Below, piece by piece: positions 22,828-33,377 of a DNA stretch of 64,000 nucleotides (the first letter of the stretch is position 1; every line of letters starts with the position of its first letter). The position numbers and the translations under genes are program-made. This stretch comes from Cheiracanthium punctorium (lineage: Eukaryota; Arthropoda; Arachnida; Araneae; Cheiracanthiidae): the NCBI GenBank assembly GCA_038373885.1, contig JAWZYV010018267.1:124001-188000 (forward strand), given 5' to 3'. The notes below the pieces were generated by a model, which was not told the DNA's origin, searched no databases, and saw only the letters and a program-made list of their open reading frames with translations.

Positions 22828-23487
22828 TGTGATGAAGATCACATATCTAATTTAAAAATCATTTACTTTGGCTTTCTTTAATGTAATCTATCCAAAATTC
22901 AAGAATTCTAAATCACTTCTGTTTTCATTTTCCTGTCATTTCGGCTTTTAAATCTGTATATTTACTTTTCCCTGTACGCACTATTCTTTTTGTTCTTCGT
23001 CTCTTCAGACCGGTGTGCTAAAAATAAATTATATTACGTCCGTTTGCAAAATCAACGGCCTTTTTGAGTTTCCTCTTGGCATCCTGCTGGCGTATGTTAT
23101 TTAGTTGTTCCCCTGCGACGACTTTAAAATTATTTGCTCGCGATTACGTCATTGTAATTTTATTGGATTAACTGTTAGGGTTGCTCTGGAATTGGCGCTA
23201 TTAATCTCAGCCAAGTTATTGTTCTCACCAATGTGTAATTCTGTGCTGGCGTAATTTTTAAATTATTCCACCTTAATTTCACTGTCCACATAGGACGTCA
23301 TTTTATTTTCGCTGAGCCACCACCGCCGTTATAATAATGTTTCAATAGTATATGTTTAATAAAATAGTTTTTCAGTATTTAACGTCTTTTTATTTTATTG
23401 CAACATAAGTGCATCGTACCTGGATTATCATGTATCACAACGCAGTCTTTAAATTTAAATCAGCCCAACCAAATAACCTTCTTTACA
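22828..23487 (+). repeat. 3' LTR of the non-autonomous element
   Basis: 660 bp, same ends as the 5' copy. The region from about 23408 to 23475 diverges from the 5' LTR while the preceding 570 or so bases are almost identical. Confidence 0.9.
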
Positions 23488-23492
23488 GTCCC

Positions 23493-24002
23493 GTTTTGCT
23501 GCAAGAACGTTTATCGAAAATATCATCATGTAGAGTTCTGTCAAGATCCTCTACCTGAATCACCGTCGTTGCAAAAAGTGAGGCAAACAGGAACAGGTCA
23601 ACAGAAATTGTCTTATGAACCATCTGATAATGTCTGAAAGAAGACAAACCTCTTCGCAACATTCCTACTAAACGAGTAAATAGGAATTATCTACATCGAG
23701 TTTAAAAACTCTTTCAAATTGTACTAGTGGTTCATTGTAGTCGAGATGAGAGCAACATTCAATCGAAGACAGCATAAGTATTTTTAAAACACACATTCCG
23801 TAGTTACTACAAGAACACTATTGAACTATCTGCATATCAACTCAGACAACTCAGCATTGAACTATCTGAATAAAAACTCAAACGGCTATCTCAGGTGAGA
23901 AGTTGCGCCATATGTATTTCTCAATTTTCAATAATTCGCCACGCAGATCTTGAACGATCGAGTCTCTGAAAACTTTCTTTTTACTTCAGAGTGCCTTCTG
24001 AA
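23493..24002. other. BEL/Pao interior, unassigned
   Basis: Contains an open frame with CKNVYRKYHHVEFC at about 23500-23540, whose cysteine and histidine spacing loosely resembles a gag zinc finger of BEL/Pao elements. The match is too weak to assign. Confidence 0.35.
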
Positions 24003-24014
24003 TAATCTACAATA

Positions 24015-24140
24015 GGGATGGATGCGAGACGGGTTTTTGCGAGACTAGGCAGAGATTTATAGCGTTTTGCGAGACGTGACCAAGCTTTTAGGCTATTTTG
24101 CATGACGCGAGACGCCTATTTTTCGTCTCGCGTCCGTCCC
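24015..24140. mobile_element. MITE family B, GGGATGGATGCGAGACG termini
   Basis: GGGATGGATGCGAGACG at the left pairs with CGTCTCGCGTCCGTCCC at the right. The interior repeats the phrase TTTTGCGAGAC several times. Flanking direct repeats TAATCTACAATA (24003-24014) and TAATCTGCAATA (24141-24152) match at 11 of 12. A relative in opposite orientation is at 48895-49092. Confidence 0.7.
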
Positions 24141-24272
24141 TAATCTGCAATAACTGAACTTGAATAGACTTAATTTTTCAATAGCAGAAAAATCAAATAT
24201 TTATTTTCATCACTGTATAACAGCTGTTCATTGTAAATAGAGAGCAATGAATCCCATTGTTTATACCAATTA

Positions 24273-24434
24273 CAGAGCTGCCAAGTCTCCGGCTTTTTCC
24301 GGGAGATTTCCCACCATAATTTTTAGACAGTTTTATTTTGCATTAGATATTTGGACTTATTTTAGGCATAAATCTGTAAGAAAAAATTAGTGGTGGGAAA
24401 TCTCCCGAAAAAAGCCGGAGACTTGGCAGCTCTG
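24273..24434. mobile_element. hAT-like MITE with long near-perfect TIRs
   Basis: CAGAGCTGCCAAGTCTCCGG and its inverted copy CCGGAGACTTGGCAGCTCTG match perfectly. The similarity continues through GGGAGATTTCCCACCA, giving arms of about 43 bases in a 162-bp element. CAATTA occurs on both flanks, less than a full 8-bp duplication. Noncoding hairpin former. Confidence 0.75.
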
Positions 24435-25640
24435 CAATTATTTTGCCAGTGTTTATTTTCTTTTTCTGATTCTCTTTCCATTTTCTTGCTTTTTTTAATA
24501 CACGATCCTAATTTTTCTATAAATGTTGAAGATCTGAAGCACTCCTCTTACTGAAATGACTCAGTTAAAATATAAGAAAATTAGTTTCAAACAATCCAAG
24601 CGTTCAGTAAGCATAAAATATTTTGTTCGTATCATAAGTCCCAGAGACACCCTCATAAACAAAGCCTAAAAACAGTTAAAACTCTATTCTCAAATTAAGG
24701 AATTAGGGAGGCGTCGAGCACCCATAGAAATTTTGTAGGTGTGTTTATTCGATATCACCTACATACAGAGAGACTACAATTATTAAATATTAGTCTTCAA
24801 GAATGTAAATTGAATGCTTAGAAAAGTCTTCTCTAGGAGCTCGAATTCTGAAGAAATACTCACTTGAAAATCCGTTACCTCAGCTCTTCTGATCCAATTT
24901 AACTATGTATGTTATCTGCTCAATATCTTAAAAGTTTCACAGCCTCTTTTATGGAATAATCGAAAGATCGCAGTATCTCTCGAGTTTATTCATGGATCAC
25001 CCTCATACATGACGAACAACACGAAGTAAAATTTTACTTTAGAATCATGGAAGCACGGAAAATACATTGAAACATTACAGCTTCCTTTATGTTTCGAAGC
25101 AACCACTAAAATTTTCCTGCAGTCCCTAGGTTTTGAATCATCCACAAGGACAAATGAAGACGGGATGAACTTGTTTTTTGTAAACAAAAGAGTTACATTT
25201 TTTTCAACATTCTCAATTCCTTCTCCTCCTCGAAAATGATTTTATATAGCAATAATTGAATCAAATTTTGTAAGTGATCCTTTTCTGAAAGCAAAAGACT
25301 ATCTGGTTTTCTGAATTTCATTCTTTTTTCTACAAAGTAACTAATCCTGATCGTTACATTGTTTTTTTGGGTGCACCGAGCCCACAATATCTTTTCAGTA
25401 GGTGCTTGAGACCCGGAGCACCCACGTAGTCGGCGCCACTGCTTACAATGCAAATTTGTCAGGACGAGAAGAGAAAAAAGTTAGGGTTTGCAGACCACTG
25501 GCGTCGAATTTCCAAGCCATGCTGAAGCAGCGGATGGGCCGAACAAGAAAGTAGGCCAAGCACTCTGTGATCAAACTGTTAACAGTTAACAAACTATATG
25601 TTTGCTGCATGTTCCAATGTATTACTTACTACAGCGATAG
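24435..25640. other. BEL/Pao interior or later insertions, unassigned
   Basis: No domain is readable. Two direct, similar patches near 24706-24735 (GGCGTCGAGCACCCAT) and 25408-25440 (CCGGAGCACCCACGTAG) may be ends of undetermined miniature elements. Confidence 0.4.
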
Positions 25641-27592
25641 TTTATATTAGAGGCATTAGTGGCTCCTCTTTACCCTTCCATGCACTATTAGACAGCTGTA
25701 GCGAAGTTTCTCTAACAAGTTAGCAAACGAATGAGGTTTTAGGTTTAAAAAATTATAATGTTATTTCATGAAGCATGGGATTGAATAGCTCTACTTTCAG
25801 GGTTAAAAAGGGAATTCAGGAGGAGATTTCTAATAAGGAGGGAGATTTCGGAAAACAAATATTTTACTCGTGCCAAAAATCACAGGCTTAACCCCTTCTA
25901 CCCCGATTGACATTTCTAATCTGCGTTTACCTCAGAACTTAAGGTATGCTAATCCTGAATTTTATAAGCCACAGCGCGTTCAAGTTTTGTTAGGTGGAGA
26001 TGTGTTTTACGAATGGTTATTGAATAGTCAAACTAGAGGTAACGACAGTTCGGACATTTTGCAGAATACTCATTTAGGTTGGGTGGTTACGGGAATGTTG
26101 AAAAATCTAGGTCTCGCAACTCCTAAATGCCATGGAAAAATGCCTAAATGCCATTTTGGAAAATCAATGTGAATTTCATTTAAAGGCGTTCTGGGAACTC
26201 GAAGATTTAGGAATATTGAATGGTCCCAATAGTGCTGACAACGTTCAGGCTTTAGATAGGTACCGTGAAACTTTGCCATATAATGATATGAAATTGGACT
26301 CCCTTGGATAAGGGATTGGAGAGTTTTGGAAGATAATTTGGATATTGCAGAAATTCGACTTAAGGCTTTAATTAAAAGAATGAGACGCTTCAATACTCTC
26401 TTTGATCAGAATAGAGAAATATTAGATGAGTATTTAGATAAAACATAATCGAAGTTGTTCCTATTTTGAAAAACCCACCTGATAGACCTGTATTTTATTT
26501 ACCACATCATACGATGATGATACAGGATAGCGTATACAAAAAATGTCGCATCGTATTCGATGTCAGCTCTCATGGAGATAAACAGTTGTCTCTTAATGAT
26601 TGTTTAGATGCAGGAAGTAATATAAATCCGAATATTTTTCATTTATCAGTACACTTCCGTTTCAATAAAATCGCTATTTTGGCAGATATTGAAAAGGCAC
26701 TTCTTCAGATTTCTATAAATGAAAAGGACACTGACGCTTTACGATTTCTTTTTATAAACAATAATAATGCAAATAAACAATAATCCTGATTTATGTGGTT
26801 GTATATGTGTGCCTATGTACAAAAGCCATACATCTAGACTTTGTATCTGATTTGACTACTCAAGCCTTTCTTACGAGCTTGAAACGTTTTTTTAGCAGAA
26901 GTGGCAAATGTGACAAATTAATGTCAGATAATTTTAAGGCCTTCATTGGAGCTAATTTAGAGCCCGAGATGAAAAACTGGGCAACTTTTTAGCTCAAGAT
27001 GGCATTGAGTGGGAATTTATTCCCCCAAAATCGCCAAATTTTGGTGGCATTTGGGAAGCGGGAGTAGTCATTTAAGTTCCACCTCAAGTGTGTGATTGGT
27101 ACTCAAGGTTTAACCTTTGAAGAATTTTTAACTATATTAGCAGAGATTGAGGGAGTCTTAAATTCCCGGCCGCTTACTCCGATGTCACCAGAAGTTGACG
27201 ATTTTGAAATGCTAACTACTGGACATTTCCTAATAGGAAGGAGAGTAACGTCTCTGCCTGATCAACGATGGCTTATGTAGCAGAAAACAGACTGTCAAAA
27301 TGGCAAAAGATTGCTAAAATTTCTCAGCGTATATGGACATTATCGAAGATCATCAAAATAATCTCCTGGAACGCCCCAAAAGGAGATTAAAAAAATGATG
27401 TACAAAAAGGAACTTTAGTTTTCATAAGACAAAAGAATTTACCATCAATTAAGTGGCTAGTAGGAAGAATAATTGAAGTCTTTAAGGGTAAAGACAACAT
27501 TATTCGGGTTGTCCATTTACGTTTGCCAGACGGACTTATCCTCAAAAAGAAATATTCTTCATATTTGTGTGTTGTCAATCGAGTATATCAAT
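25641..27592 (+). pseudogene. pol: BEL/Pao pol with internal deletion of RT and RNase H
   Basis: Pol supplies protease, RT, RNase H and integrase. From about 25641 a protease-like LPFHALLDSCSEVSLTS appears (family motif D-S-G, here DSC). 25870-26130 continues with VLLGGDVFYEWLL and LGWVVTGML, the family's retropepsin end. RT is present at about 26466-26780 (FYLPHHTMM, KCRIVFDVSS, LSLNDCLDAG, IAILADIEKALLQI). It stops before the catalytic YxDD block. Immediately after, at about 26795, integrase core begins (CTKAIHLDFVSDLTT, then LMSDNFKAFIGAN), so the rest of RT, all of RNase H and the integrase zinc finger are missing. IPPKSPNFGGIWEAGV, LNSRPLTPMS, GHFLIGRRVTSLPDQRW and a DUF5641-like tail (NLPSIKWLVGRIIEV) follow. 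Many stops; not functional. Confidence 0.85.
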
Positions 27593-27754
27593 AAAGTTCC
27601 TTTCTCTTGAAATTAATGCAAATATTTTAAATTATAATGTTTTATTTTGTATTCGGATGCGTTATGGTTGTATTTTATGCGTATCATATAAATTTTTTAT
27701 TATTCATATACTATATTTAGAGTATTGAAATTGGTATTTCTATCAACGGGTTAG

Positions 27755-28036
27755 TGTTTCCTCCGCACTTGAGAATTTGTGGTGTGATAGGGCACACCCA
27801 GTGACAAAACTGTTACCAAGTACGAACCGAAACTTTTTCGGAGACTGGCAGATGTAGTTCAGAGTTCGAGCACCTCCATGAGCGAGCCTTTGTACGCTCA
27901 GCGAACCAACCGCTGCCATTCCAACCTATTGTTATTAAACGAATTGTTAAGTTCGTCAAAGAGGTGAATTTCATTCATAACAGCAACGAACCAGCCTATT
28001 ACAGCGGACTAGTTACTTTCGGAGCTCTTGCGGACA
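27755..28036 (+). repeat. BEL/Pao 3' LTR
   Basis: 282 bp, starts TGTTTCCTCCGCACTTGAG and ends GCGGACA, followed by the target duplication ACTAC. Shares AGTACGAACCGAAACTTTTTCG and AAAGAGGTGAATTTCATTCATAAC with the 5' LTR. Confidence 0.85.
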
Positions 28037-28590
28037 ACTACTCACGAACTGCAACTCTTTGACAAAGGAAAAGCAGCGTGACGCCGACGAATCAACACAT
28101 TTTCCATCAGAGGCGACGTACCGCTCTGTTGACTAAATGTTGCCCAAATTTGTAAATTACATTTTCTGGTAGTAGATTTTCATAGTCTTTCTTTCGCTAT
28201 TTTTTATTGACCGTCAATGTAATGTTTGTAACAGCACTTCATTATAGAAATAAGGGCGCATAAGTAAAATTTACACTCTGAGACACAGATGTGAGCAGCA
28301 GTATCGCACTGGAAACCCTATTACAAGTCTCGAAACTGGGTCCTCTTGCACTAGATTGGAATTTACTTTAAAATTCACTGTACAATGCCGCTCATCGTCA
28401 TTTAATCATTTTTTTCATTTGTTTGAACTATTCTAATTAATTATTCTCTTGTCTCTAACTGATATATGATTAGTTCTATTTAGATCTGTTTTCTACCGAA
28501 GAGTGTGACTCAGTGCTATTTCTCTCGAGCAAATATAGTCTTCGGTGGCGTGGTTTGATTGATGCTGCATTTCGTGGAAAATTGTCGACA
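28037..28590 (+). repeat. Tandem duplication unit 1, right part
   Basis: Continuation of 13525-14968 beyond the BEL/Pao insertion. From about 28135 it aligns with 30045-30510: AAATTTGTAAATTACATTTTC, AATAAGGRCGCAT, TGGAAACCCTATTACAA and TAGTCTTCGGTG occur in the same order in both. Confidence 0.7.
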
Positions 28591-29736
28591 GTAACTAACC
28601 TATTTTCCTTTTTCAGAAAGTTCTTTAAATTGGCAGTGCCTCTGATATGCTCATTTGGTATGTTACATACTTACGCAGCGTCCTCGTTTGCATGTAGTGC
28701 CCGAAAAGTGATAAAATCCACACATTTTTCAATAATTACTCGTTTAAAAAAATGATGGGTGCTTTTATTACAATAAAAAAATATGAATGTAAACAGTATT
28801 TATTGTTTAAGATTTCTTAAAATTGTCTCAAGTTTTTCAAAATAAAAAAAATTGCGTGAAATTAGGTATTTTGAGAAAATAGAGGAGCACAAGATACAAA
28901 ACTCGATATGAAACCAACGTTTGAATTTTTTTCAGATAATATATGTCCTCCAAACACGACTATCTAATAAACAAAATTATAACTTTCATGCCGTAAATTG
29001 TGACGTAATTTGAGAGTCAATGGTCTAAGGTACAAACTACTAATCTTTATAAATCATGTAATTGAATTTTGAAACGCAATGTTCATGCTGATTGTAGTAT
29101 TAAGAAGGTCCCTTTGCAGATTATCCCCATATTTAATTTTCAAAGTTGTCAATTAGCTCAATTTTGTTTTATTGTTTTATTTGACTTCAGAATCAGTGAT
29201 AAATTAATTTTTTGTTGTTGTTGATGGATCTTTATTTGTACCTGAGAGAGATATTTAAACTATTTTTCGTAAATATCACTAGGAAAATAGAACAAAGCAG
29301 ATAAACAATAAAGCAGAATTAATTCACGATCGATAAAAGTTTGCAAATTAATTTTTCCCAATTCGTCATATCCGTACACAAAAGTGATGAAATGAGAATA
29401 TTATACGGGAAAATGTTAATGAAAGCTTGAATGTTTCAAATATCTTTAAGTGACAGCTACACCAATAAAAAATACAGTAGCAACATAAATGGATCCTTTT
29501 AAATGAAGTCAATAAGCAAAAAAGCAAGGCTAGTCTAAAGCACGCAAGGGTAAATTTTCAAATAATAATTGAATAAGTCCGTAGTCATATGTTGAAAAAT
29601 AATAAGAGTAGAAGTACGGATTAGAATGACAAAAAACAGGACAAAGAAATGCAAAACATACTCGGCATTTAGACCTCGGCAATGCGTCATCGGATTTTTG
29701 GAAAAGATTTTTCCATTCAAGCAGCAGATCGCCAAA

Positions 29737-29838
29737 TTTCAAAATTTGAGACGGCGTGTTCACATTGGCAAGACCACTCATTCTTACTTTCAAAATTTGA
29801 GACGGCGTGTTCACATTGGCAAGACCACTCATTCTTAC
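29737..29838 (+). repeat. 51-bp exact tandem duplication
   Basis: TTTCAAAATTTGAGACGGCG through CTCATTCTTAC occurs twice head to tail (29737-29787 and 29788-29838) with no difference seen. Unit 1 has a single copy at the equivalent place (about 14887-14936). Confidence 0.9.
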
Positions 29839-29891
29839 AATGAAAGGTTGACAAAAACATTAAAGTTTTGAAGTGAAACACTATCGACGTA

Positions 29892-29968
29892 ATACCACTT
29901 TGGCTATACAGCTCTTATACCACTTTGGCTATACAGACAAAAATACCACTTTGGCTATACAGCTCTTT
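29892..29968 (+). repeat. Three-copy 25-26-bp tandem repeat
   Basis: The 20-base core ATACCACTTTGGCTATACAG occurs at 29892, 29917 and 29943, all identical, with spacers GCTCTT, ACAAAA and GCTCTT. Confidence 0.9.
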
Positions 29969-30510
29969 GCCAAAGCAAAGGCATCATGACACATGACCCA
30001 TAGACCGATAAGGAGAAAATATGCCCATTGCTAAAGTGCGGTTTCAACAGTTGTTTAAATTTGTAAATTACATTTTCTGGTGGTGGATTTTCTTATTCTT
30101 TCTTTATTCTTAGTATGGTGATCGTCAATATGTTTGTAACAGCAGTGCATTGTGGAAATAAGGACGCATCAGCAAAATTTGCACTCAGAGGTACAAATGT
30201 GAGCTGAAGCATTGCAGTGGAAACCCTATTACAATTTTCGAAACTGGGCCCTCTTTCAGTTGATTGGAGAATTTTTTCAAAAAATACCACAATTCACTGT
30301 AAAATGGTTCTCCATGTCATTCCACCTCTCCATGTTACCACTTTTTTGTTTGAACTATCCTAATTAATCATACTCTTGCGTCAAACTGACGTACGTCTTG
30401 TTCCATCTTCCGATAATGTACTGAAGAGTGTCCGAGTGTTATTTCTAACGTAAAATAGTCTTCGGTGACACGATTCCGATTGCTGCTGCCTCTATATCGT
30501 GCAAATTATC

Positions 30511-31996
30511 CAAATTAAATCAGCAGCATCACTTCGAAATTCCTTCAAAAGCAAAATACGGCCGAAGCAGTGCAGCACGCGGCAGTTTGTAACTTTAAAC
30601 TGGAAAATCTTTTTATGAACTTACCGGTAGTTGTGCGTGTGCATACGGTCATTTTTATGCCTTTAAATAGCGAATTAAATTTAATTTTGAAATCATTTAT
30701 CATTTCATACATGCATTTAACACGCTTCATTATGATTATTACTAAAATGCTTAGCTTATAAGAAAATTTTATTATTTTTAATATCTTAACAAAACATTTT
30801 GGTGTGTAAATAAATCATCCGGAAAATTAATTTGTAACACATACCTAGATCCAATAATGTTAAGTCAATACAATGGGTGTTGAGATTTCTCGTCGTCTTT
30901 CTTATACACCAAGAATCTCCTATTTCATTTTATTCTATTTTATTAGTTTTGAACGTATAAAATCTGAATGTGTCTTTTCTAAAGAGATACGGTATAATAA
31001 GTGGAACGGATCTGAACTCCATGCTTTTGTGTGTTTTAATTTATTTCACTTATTATATTACTTGTGGAAGCACATTGAATCTTATCATTTTTGGATCGTG
31101 GATGGAATGCTATAATGAGGAAGAGAGCAAGGCATTTTGAGACCAGAGCTGAGGAAGGTGGTGGCCGCCACCGAAAGTGCTACTGACGGCTTTTAATGTG
31201 TTTTTATCCTTTTAAAGACTTCAATCTAATGTCTATAATTGTCCCAGTCATATCAAGATTTAAAGCGCTCCTTCAAGTTTTCAATTTTTTCCATTCCGCA
31301 GTTCTGTTCTCTTTATATTTTGTCAAAGGAAACCGGCTAACATTGAGAATACCAAGCCACTATAAATTCATTGCATAAAAAAGACAATAGCGAAATCCGA
31401 AAAATAATGTTTCCTTTCGGCAAGAAAAAGTGCTGTTTTATGTTTACGTCATTTTCTGTGTGGCAATGGTGGATCATAGAGATGAGATAGAAAATATAAA
31501 CAATGTAAATGTTCCACACGTGACTCACAAGGAAAATAAGTTTGAGAACATAGAATGGAAGGATTTTGAAAAATATTTATTGTAAGAATGCAGACAGCAT
31601 TTGTCATTTTTATATTTTTATTCCGGTCATATGTGCGAGTTTTTATCTAGATTTTTTTTTCAGTAAATACCCGGATATTGTATTTTTATGTAAATTATTC
31701 AGTAAAGCAATTAGAACGCTCCCCGAGCTCGGGAATTCCGATCAAACGTCTACTTTCTAAGACAAAAATTACAGTTTACAAAGGGTGATCCGGAATTGTT
31801 TCAGCTATGATTTGGAAGAAAGCAGATATAGGATAGTATCATAATTTGTATATCAAATAATAATATAGTAAATCTGTTAATTCGTATTTAGAATTAATAA
31901 TCTGTTTGGTGGATAGTTTGAAACGATTAAAATGCCTGAACACTGCTCATTATACATTATTAAAAATAATTATACTGAAAATTACTTAAAATATTT
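30511..31996. other. Unassigned AT-rich region
   Basis: Open frames of 60-80 codons here are hydrophobic and low in complexity and carry no recognisable domain. A palindrome GGTGGTGGCCGCCACC lies at about 31158-31173. No TIR pair found. Confidence 0.5.
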
Positions 31997-32517
31997 CAGT
32001 AGAGTAGAGTCTCGAGAAGTCCAGCAGGACAGAACCGGGTTAGCCTCGTAACTCGAATTATCGAAATGATAAAATTTAATAAACAAATAAATGTAAATAA
32101 AGTAAATTTTATAGTTTGTGCATAATTAAATGAAAAATGTACTTACATATTATTACATTACTGATAATCAGAGCCGGTTACTTATATCTGAAAATAAGAG
32201 CCAATTTTTTTTTAAAATTAACACGGTGACTTATTTCCGTGTAGCAATATCGCGCAATCGAAAAAGAAGCAAGTCAACATTCCGCAGAAATTTCTATGAG
32301 GGCATACATATAGGGAAAACGCAGACATTTTCTTTGTGAGGAGAATTTCTGATGTCCGAGTGCCAGTTATTTGAATTCTAAGGTGTGAAATAAGTCTTCC
32401 ATATGATTTTGCATGTGTTAGTCATTATTTGGGAGCTATACAGTTTTTTTCACTAACTTGGATTTAAGGAAAACTCGAATAATTGAGACTCGAACTCGAA
32501 TTATCGAGACTCGACTG
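31997..32517. mobile_element. Probable TIR element with TCTCGA-rich ends
   Basis: The left end (CAGTAGAGTAGAGTCTCGAG) is inverted relative to the right end (TTATCGAGACTCGACTG). The TCGAATTATCGA phrase occurs near both ends, as in pogo/Tigger-type miniature elements. Target duplication not resolved. Noncoding as far as seen. Confidence 0.45.
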
Positions 32518-32561
32518 CATCTTTAAACCGATATCACTTACCGTATATCCCCGACTGTGAT

Positions 32562-32738
32562 TTTATGCGATAATATTTAATGAATAATGAATAATATATC
32601 AAGATAAATTGAAAGAATAATAAATTTTATAAAATGGTGATGAGCAACCGGAATCGTAACAATGCTGTACAAATTAAAATTTTAGGCCTAAATTTGACCT
32701 GCGTGGTATGATTCATTTCTTAAGCCGGTGGGTTTGTG
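32562..32738 (+). repeat. Dispersed repeat, third copy, split by a MITE
   Basis: Aligns with 2856-3030 and with the reverse of 2640-2760. The copy is interrupted at 32738 by MITE family A and appears to continue at about 33185 (TGTGCGAAGTTTACC against TGCGGAGGTTATTAC in the 2640 copy). Confidence 0.55.
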
Positions 32739-33177
32739 CAACGCTTCCTAGGTGTAGAAAGCGTTGCAGCTACCACGTCAACAAGTTTTGAACTAATCAT
32801 ACAGTCTGCATTTAAAAGTTTTATTTTCACGAAATAAACCTATTCAAATTTCTGGAGAATTTACTCATGAATAGAAGTATTTTAATAATTTGAGATGAAA
32901 ACTATAATTTTACGACAAATAGCAGTTTTTAACCATGACAAATTAGATAATATGATAAGGAAATAGACCATTATGAATAATTTTGTATGAGAAAAGCATT
33001 TTAAATTTAATGTTCAACTTAAGATATTTTCTAATATTTGTAGCATTCACCAGAAATTTTAAAGACTTTTAGTTTGAGAAATCAAAACTGTGATGTCGTC
33101 ACTTTTGTAGGCCTAGAGATGACGTTAAAGTTTGGTGACGTAGGAATTGTAAGGCTTTCTATATCTGGGAGGCGATG
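32739..33177 (-). mobile_element. MITE family A, copy 2
   Basis: The ends are CAACGCTTCCTAGGTGTAG and CTATATCTGGGAGGCGATG. The target duplication GTTTGTG is exact (32732-32738 and 33178-33184). Its 439-bp interior is the reverse complement of copy 1 (for example TTTACGACAAATAGCAGTTT against AAACTGCCATTTGTCGTATA). Confidence 0.85.
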
Positions 33178-33377
33178 GTTTGTGTGCGAAGTTTACCGTA
33201 AGGCTCAACCAATGAAAGGAACAGAGAAGCACAAACCGTGATTAAGACTTGCCCTTCAGGTCTTGTAATGTTGCATCGTTCATCGTAACTATTTAATATA
33301 TCTGGTTCCTCATATTCCGGTGAAATCTCTGAGTTTCTTCTAATGCTGCTAAAATAAACATCCAATAAAGGAGTGAT

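Larger units (their letters stand above)
18047..23487 (+). mobile_element. Non-autonomous LTR retrotransposon without gag or pol
   Basis: Two 660-bp LTRs enclose 4.1 kb, with target duplication GTCCC on both sides (18042-18046 and 23488-23492). The interior (18707-22827) is T-rich on the plus strand, with recurring TTTCACACATTTT-like phrases and no protease, RT or integrase motif in any frame. A purine-rich GGTTGAGGGAAG lies just before the 3' LTR, and AATAAA lies in the LTR at about 18580; both favour the plus orientation. This matches the large noncoding derivatives that borrow enzymes from relatives. Confidence 0.85.
14969..28036 (+). mobile_element. BEL/Pao LTR retrotransposon, decayed and twice invaded
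   Basis: Bounded by LTRs 14969-15248 and 27755-28036, with target duplication ACTAC on both sides (14964-14968 and 28037-28041). The order LTR, gag, protease, RT, integrase, LTR is plus-strand. The element contains a 430-bp MITE (16264-16693), a hAT MITE (17253-17390), a complete LTR element (18047-23487) and further MITEs (24015, 24273). Large parts of RT and RNase H are deleted. All coding parts carry stops and shifts. Confidence 0.85.
28596..30510 (+). repeat. Tandem duplication unit 2
   Basis: Homologous to unit 1 (13525-14968 plus 28037-28590) without its MITEs and without the BEL/Pao element. It has private changes of its own: a 51-bp exact duplication and a three-copy 25-26-bp repeat. 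No convincing open frame is conserved between units. Confidence 0.75.

Noticed and set aside
24706..25440. Two GAGCACCCA patches as possible ends of one element
   Set aside because: They are in the same orientation, not inverted, and no target duplication is visible.
29892..29968. Three identical 20-base cores with short spacers, CRISPR-like at first sight
   Set aside because: Spacers are only 5-6 bases and two are the same. It is a eukaryotic tandem duplication.
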